Shown here: positions 5,266-5,277 of the stretch, piece after piece
Layout: the number at the start of each line of letters is the position of its first letter
Position numbering within the stretch: the first letter of the stretch is position 1
DNA from: Actinomycetota bacterium
GTDB lineage: Bacteria > Actinomycetota > Thermoleophilia > Gaiellales > Gaiellaceae
DNA length: 5,277 nucleotides
NCBI GenBank assembly: GCA_013697465.1
Contig: JACCWU010000280.1
Location: 1 to 5,277, forward strand
Direction of reading: 5' to 3'
The notes under the pieces: model-generated
What the model was told of the DNA's origin: nothing
Seen by the model: only the letters and a program-made list of their open reading frames with translations
The model's database searches: none
Program-made: the position numbers and the translations under genes

Positions 5266-5277
5266 CCACCTCGGTGG
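5266..5277 (+). terminator. Partial hairpin at the window edge, possible terminator
   Basis: CCAC (5266-5269) and GTGG (5274-5277) pair around a CTCG tetraloop, 23 bases after the binding-protein stop. The preceding GGCC suggests that the stem continues beyond the edge. Whether a T-run follows cannot be seen. Confidence 0.3.

Overview
The window is high-GC bacterial DNA with strong G/C third-position bias, which makes long spurious reading frames common on both strands. Gene families, a possible leaderless start and codon use suggest an actinobacterial lineage. The combination of a periplasmic branched-chain amino-acid-type binding protein and a large ATPase-type regulator with a helical repeat tail is reminiscent of Thermoleophilia, but that placement is inference. 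No rRNA, tRNA, CRISPR array, insertion sequence or phage gene was recognised.

Layout: (1) 2-1513 (+) is the C-terminal part of a large signal-transduction ATPase regulator, entering from beyond the left edge. (2) 1514-1887 is a gene-free gap between two convergent genes. Its right half is dense in inverted repeats: a 15-bp stem with one bulged A, a 14-bp perfect palindrome, two smaller hairpins and a G+C-rich terminator-like hairpin. This is the best candidate for something undescribed, possibly a stand-alone structured RNA. (3) 1888-3055 (-) is a two-gene operon, an SDR oxidoreductase followed by a small ChrR-like cupin, joined by an 8-base overlap. (4) 3044-3853 (+) is an M55-family D-aminopeptidase (DppA type), starting divergently from the SDR. 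The two genes seem to share one symmetric TANNNTA -10 element. (5) 3854-4018 is a 165-bp regulatory gap with a TTGACA-type promoter and a strong Shine-Dalgarno. (6) 4019-5242 (+) is a secreted periplasmic binding protein of the branched-chain amino acid/amide ABC transporter type. A partial hairpin sits at the right edge.

How the genes may work together: the D-aminopeptidase and the amino-acid/amide-type binding protein are neighbours on one strand, compatible with uptake and breakdown of small peptides or amides. The binding protein has its own promoter and no permease or ATPase gene is visible, so the link is only positional. The SDR and cupin are almost certainly co-translated, but neither substrate can be read from sequence. 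The regulator's N-terminal output domain and its targets lie outside the window.
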